Positions 24,764-27,902 of a stretch of 27,902 nt of DNA are shown here, piece by piece (within the stretch, counting starts at the first letter, position 1; every line of letters begins with the position of its first letter). Under the pieces are notes generated by a model that was not told the origin of the DNA, searched no databases, and was given only the letters and a program-made list of their open reading frames with translations. Position numbers and translations under genes: made by a program. The DNA comes from an uncultured Holosporaceae bacterium (GTDB lineage Bacteria; Pseudomonadota; Alphaproteobacteria; RUG11792): the NCBI GenBank assembly GCA_947285985.1, contig CAMYPB010000005.1:1-27902 (forward strand), in the 5' to 3' direction.

Positions 24764-26500
24764 ATGAAAAAATTTGGATTAGCGCGCCGTCTCATAGTTG
24801 AACATGTCAGCATATACTATAAAAATATATTGTGGGCTATTTTATTCATGGGGATTGCTGCATTTTCAACGGCTGCCTTTCCATACTTCTTGAAACCTGC
24901 CTTCGATTATATCTTCGAATCGAAGGAAAAATGGGATCTCATATTTTTTTGCGGGTGTATACTCCTCTCCTTCATAATCAAAGGTATGGCATCGTATGGA
25001 GAGTCTGTTATTATGCAATGTGTTGGACAGCGTATTATATTCGATATACAAGAACGTCTCTTCAAACATCTCCTAAAATCCGATCTCAAATTCTTTCATC
25101 AGATGAATAGCGGAGAATTGTTATCGAGATTTTCAAATGATGTCAATATGATGAGGAATGCGGTTTCAACGACACTCGTTGGAATCGGAAAGGATCTCCT
25201 CACATTTCTATTCCTCACGTTCGTTATGTTCTATAGAGACTACACCCTCGCAATCTTCGCGTTCATCGCGTTTCCAAGCGCTATCATCCCAATATCTTTG
25301 ATCGGACGAAAAGTCAAAAAAGTTATCGAAAATACTCAAAATAATTTAGGTATATTTTCAGGGTATTTAACACAAATATTTCAAGGAATTCGTATTGTGA
25401 AGGCGTATGGCGGGGAGGAAATCGAAACAGAGCGCATAAGATCGAAGATGTCGAACCTCATGAATCTCATCGTGAGATCAACGAAAATCAAGGCCTCCTT
25501 ACACCCCATTTCCGAGATTATTGGAGGGATCGCGATTATTCTCGTCATAGGATACGGTGGATCTCAGGTCATTGGAAATCACAAGACGACGGGAGATCTC
25601 ATCTCATTTCTGAGTGCTCTTTTATTGTCGTATGAACCTTTGAAAAGACTCACACATTTGAGTGCGAATATGCAAGAGGGTCTAGCCGCTGCAAAACGAG
25701 TCTTCGAAATACTCGATATCGAACCATCCATTAAGAATTCCATCAATCCTGTCATAATAAATAATGATATAGAGTCAATAGAATTTAAAAATGTCTCATT
25801 TGGATATAATAACAATAGTAATAATATAATAAATAATCTGTCATTTAAAGTATACAAAGGTCAAACTGTTGCGTTCGTTGGAAAAAGTGGGGCGGGAAAG
25901 AGTACGATTATAAACCTCCTTCCAAGATTCTATGATGTTGTATCTGGAGAAATCCTAATAAATAGTATAAATATAAAGGATATAGATCTCGAGAATCTGA
26001 GAGAAAAAATATCGATCGTCACGCAGGAGAATATCCTCTTCGATACATCATTTCTTGAGAATATATCGTATGGCTCATCTGAAAAATCGATCGATGATAT
26101 AAAAAATGCTGCAAAATCCGCAATGGCAGATGAATTCATCGTGAATTCGAAGGATGGGTATAACTCAATCGTTGGGGAAAATGGAATACGTATATCAGGA
26201 GGACAACGTCAGAGAATCTCAATTGCAAGGGCAATCCTGAAGGATGCCCCTATCCTCCTCCTCGATGAAGCAACCTCCTCCCTCGATACGAATTCCGAAA
26301 AATACGTCCAAAAAGCAATAGAAACCCTCATGCATAATAAAACAACGTTTGTCGTTGCCCATAGATTGTCCAGCATAATAAATGCAGACATAATATTCGT
26401 TATAGAAAACGGGACAATCGTTGAAAAAGGAAATCATAAAGAACTCCTCTCATACAACGGAAAATATTCAAAATTATGGCAATCTCAAAATAAATTATAA
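24764..26500 (+). CDS. msbA: MsbA-type ABC transporter, fused permease and ATPase
   Basis: The 578-residue half-transporter has six membrane helices (about residues 20-310) followed by an ATPase domain. Walker A is GKSGAGKST (near 372), the signature is ISGGQRQR (near 478), Walker B is ILLLDEATSSLD (near 497) and the switch His is in VAHRLS. FHQMNSGELLSRFSNDVNMM and RIVKAYGGEEIE are typical of the MsbA/lipid-exporter branch. The likely role is flipping lipid A-core or phospholipid across the inner membrane as a homodimer. Other type-1 ABC exporters look similar, so the symbol is tentative. CTC is the main leucine codon in the stretch sampled (25022-25320). Confidence 0.88.
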   Translation: MKKFGLARRLIVEHVSIYYKNILWAILFMGIAAFSTAAFPYFLKPAFDYIFESKEKWDLIFFCGCILLSFIIKGMASYGESVIMQCVGQRIIFDIQERLFKHLLKSDLKFFHQMNSGELLSRFSNDVNMMRNAVSTTLVGIGKDLLTFLFLTFVMFYRDYTLAIFAFIAFPSAIIPISLIGRKVKKVIENTQNNLGIFSGYLTQIFQGIRIVKAYGGEEIETERIRSKMSNLMNLIVRSTKIKASLHPISEIIGGIAIILVIGYGGSQVIGNHKTTGDLISFLSALLLSYEPLKRLTHLSANMQEGLAAAKRVFEILDIEPSIKNSINPVIINNDIESIEFKNVSFGYNNNSNNIINNLSFKVYKGQTVAFVGKSGAGKSTIINLLPRFYDVVSGEILINSINIKDIDLENLREKISIVTQENILFDTSFLENISYGSSEKSIDDIKNAAKSAMADEFIVNSKDGYNSIVGENGIRISGGQRQRISIARAILKDAPILLLDEATSSLDTNSEKYVQKAIETLMHNKTTFVVAHRLSSIINADIIFVIENGTIVEKGNHKELLSYNGKYSKLWQSQNKL

Positions 26501-26506
26501 ATTTTT

Positions 26507-26524
26507 AAAATTATTAATAATTTT
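26507..26524. repeat. 18-nt perfect palindrome after the ABC exporter gene
   Basis: AAAATTATTAATAATTTT lies seven bases after the stop and just before the ankyrin-gene promoter. It could be a weak terminator or an operator, but consists only of A and T. Confidence 0.4.
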
Positions 26525-26528
26525 ATTA

Positions 26529-26557
26529 TTGACTTTCTGAAATTCTTAGTGTATATT
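26529..26557 (+). promoter_or_regulatory. Promoter of the ankyrin-protein gene
   Basis: TTGACT (26529-26534) and TATATT (26552-26557) have exactly 17 nt between them, the best sigma70 match in the window. The start would be near 26564 and GGAG (26587-26590) is eight bases before the ATG. The gene is thus likely well expressed on its own. Confidence 0.7.
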
Positions 26558-26598
26558 CAATCTATAATTAAGTTTTACTTATTTTTGGAGTATCGCAA

Positions 26599-27795
26599 AT
26601 GAAAAAGAGTTTAATTTTATTGAGTTTGATTGCTGGATTATTTTCAGGAAATGTGAATGCAAATGGTGATATATTTGAGGCTGTGTGTAATGGGGATATT
26701 GACGCAATACGTAGTTTCACAGGACGTATCGATGAGCAAAAAAAAGAGATCAAACCGCTTGAATGGAACAGTTTAAGTCATTCTGAAGTCTGGATGGGGG
26801 GAGAGATATATAATTTGCCTGAAAAAAAATATAACTATACACCGTTGATGTATGCATGCAGAGGAATGCGTCCAGACGATATTCCGACTCAGTTTATTGA
26901 CGTTGGTAAAAACGCAGCGCAATCGTTAGAAGATGAGACTGTGAACGTTATAGATGCTCTCCTAGACAAGGGCGCAGACCCAAATTTAAGGGATAATATG
27001 GAACGTAATCCTTTGTTCATCGCAGTGGAAAGATTGCAAGGTATCACAGTTTTTGAACACTTAGTAAGGGGCGGAGCAGATATAAATGCGAAAGATTTTA
27101 TGGGAAGAACCCCTTTGCATTATGCCACTCTCGTTCCATCGCGAATTATACATGATGGTAATGACGTATGGCATTATGGTGTTTTTGCTTTACGGCAAAC
27201 GGGAAAACTAAATATCGATGCACAAGATAGCCGTGGACTTACTCCTCTGCATTATGCAGTAATTGGCAGAGAAGACGAAGATAAAAATCGTAAAGATCTT
27301 TCTAATATAAGGTATTCCGGATTAAATAGTGAAGGAGATTTTTATGGTGAGTCCGTCGGATATTTACCTCGTTGGTTTAATGGACGGTATCCTTATCCTA
27401 TACTTACGTATTCAGATACTACATATACAGACTCACTAGGTCATGAATTTGATCTCCAATTTAGAAGTGCCAGAGAGACTGCGGAAATTTGTGCAAAAAC
27501 ATTGCTGCATCACGGTGCAAATCCAAACATACCTGATAATGATGGAAATGCCCCTTTGCATATAGCATGCAAAGCAGGGAATTATAAGATGGTTGAAATA
27601 TTGTTGAATTATGGCAATGCAAATATAAATTTGGAAAATGGAAATGGACGCACACCTTTGCAAATTGCACAGGACGCAAGAAAGAATGCATCCAAAGAAT
27701 GCAAAAAAAATTACGATAATATTATCGATCGGTTGAGATCAGAAAAATTCAAAGAAACCTGGGATAAAGTTATCAAGTTTTTTACATCAAAATAG
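26599..27795 (+). CDS. Exported ankyrin-repeat protein
   Basis: The 398-residue protein has a signal peptide (MKKSLILLSLIAGLFSG, cleavage likely after NVNA). Ankyrin units follow at about residues 80-130 (YTPLMYACRG, then VIDALLDKGADPN), 135-165 (NPLFIAVERL, LVRGGADINAKD), 169-215 (GRTPLHYAT), 213-240 (GLTPLHYAVIG), 295-345 (LLHHGANPNIPDNDGNAPLH) and 350-365 (GRTPLQIAQDA). A long non-repeat insert (about 225-290) separates the last groups. Ankyrin proteins of intracellular bacteria often bind host proteins, though a Sec signal points first to the periplasm or outside. Leucine codons are TTA/TTG with no CTC in the first 90 codons, as in the barrel gene. The gene ends in the shared terminator repeat. 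Confidence 0.9.
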   Translation: MKKSLILLSLIAGLFSGNVNANGDIFEAVCNGDIDAIRSFTGRIDEQKKEIKPLEWNSLSHSEVWMGGEIYNLPEKKYNYTPLMYACRGMRPDDIPTQFIDVGKNAAQSLEDETVNVIDALLDKGADPNLRDNMERNPLFIAVERLQGITVFEHLVRGGADINAKDFMGRTPLHYATLVPSRIIHDGNDVWHYGVFALRQTGKLNIDAQDSRGLTPLHYAVIGREDEDKNRKDLSNIRYSGLNSEGDFYGESVGYLPRWFNGRYPYPILTYSDTTYTDSLGHEFDLQFRSARETAEICAKTLLHHGANPNIPDNDGNAPLHIACKAGNYKMVEILLNYGNANINLENGNGRTPLQIAQDARKNASKECKKNYDNIIDRLRSEKFKETWDKVIKFFTSK

Positions 27796-27825
27796 CATAT
27801 CTGAAGACGTATTTTCAATATAGAT

Positions 27826-27902
27826 CAATAAAAAAAACCCAGGTATTTGCTAGATACCTGGGCTTCTCGTTTTTTATGGACATACTGATCCACACCATGT
27901 TG
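27826..27902 (+). repeat. Dispersed intergenic repeat, copy C (left-hand part, cut by the window end)
   Basis: It matches 3920-3993: an A tract, the CCCAGGTA stem, then 25 identical bases (27878-27902 with 3969-3993). The sequence between stem and T tract differs. The match runs to the last base of the window, so the element very probably continues beyond it. Confidence 0.88.
27838..27876 (+). terminator. Terminator of the ankyrin-protein gene
   Basis: A perfect 9-bp stem (CCCAGGTAT 27838-27846 with ATACCTGGG 27854-27862) has a 7-nt loop. The T run follows after a 7-nt interruption, which may weaken it. It is the counterpart of the terminator at 3925-3964. Confidence 0.82.

Noticed and set aside
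1..27902. Possible circular plasmid or phage, because both ends carry parts of the same repeat
   Set aside because: The content is chromosomal housekeeping without replication, partition or phage genes. A repeat-broken contig explains the ends better.
1..27902. CRISPR array, tRNA, rRNA or transposase
   Set aside because: No regularly spaced short repeats, cloverleaf-like stretches, rRNA blocks or transposase motifs were found in the gaps on either strand by reading.

Overview
The window is an AT-rich bacterial chromosome segment (G+C roughly one third by eye). It most likely comes from an alphaproteobacterium with an intracellular, symbiont-like lifestyle. The alphaproteobacterial signs are a TrcR/DUF1013 gene, an alphaproteobacterial-type HdaA next to other core genes, a DUF177/YceD protein of the alphaproteobacterial type, a TIGR01459-type HAD protein and an rpmF-plsX-fabH run. 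The host-association signs are two exported proteins with eukaryote-like repeats (ankyrin and leucine-rich), a small outer-membrane barrel and dispersed repeats. A Holosporales- or Rickettsiales-like bacterium fits, but genus cannot be decided from the sequence alone.

Layout. 1-178 is part of a dispersed repeat. A G-rich leader follows, then a plus-strand set: MATE exporter, yceD, dapF. A separate gene for a small outer-membrane barrel (3212-3898) ends in a strong terminator inside a second repeat copy (3920-4295). A minus-strand operon runs rpmF, plsX, fabH, HIT protein, ileS (9805 down to 4380). Divergent from it is a plus-strand set: rmuC, trcR, 2Fe-2S ferredoxin, hdaA (9939-12779). This converges with only 3 nt of separation on a second minus operon: ftsW, HAD hydrolase, bamB, der, rsmD (18353 down to 12783). 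Then come valS (minus), a low-complexity leucine-rich-repeat protein (minus), a PerM/AI-2E permease (minus), a degenerate HIT protein (plus), an MsbA-type ABC exporter (plus) and an exported ankyrin protein (plus). The ankyrin gene ends in a terminator that opens another copy of the repeat at the window end.

How the genes fit together. Most are housekeeping: translation (ileS, valS, rpmF, rsmD, der), fatty-acid and phospholipid initiation (plsX, fabH), envelope (dapF and ftsW for peptidoglycan, bamB for outer-membrane protein assembly, the MsbA-type exporter for lipid A or lipids) and cell cycle (hdaA, trcR). The cell therefore appears to keep a peptidoglycan and outer-membrane programme. Set into this core are three exported proteins likely to face the outside or the host.

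Most notable: the outer-membrane barrel gene and the ankyrin gene use TTG/TTA leucine codons where a sampled core gene uses CTC, and both run into the same terminator-plus-repeat sequence. Both window ends also lie in this repeat family, on either side of a 119-nt core seen in full only at 3994-4112. No rRNA, tRNA, CRISPR array, transposase or phage gene was recognised.
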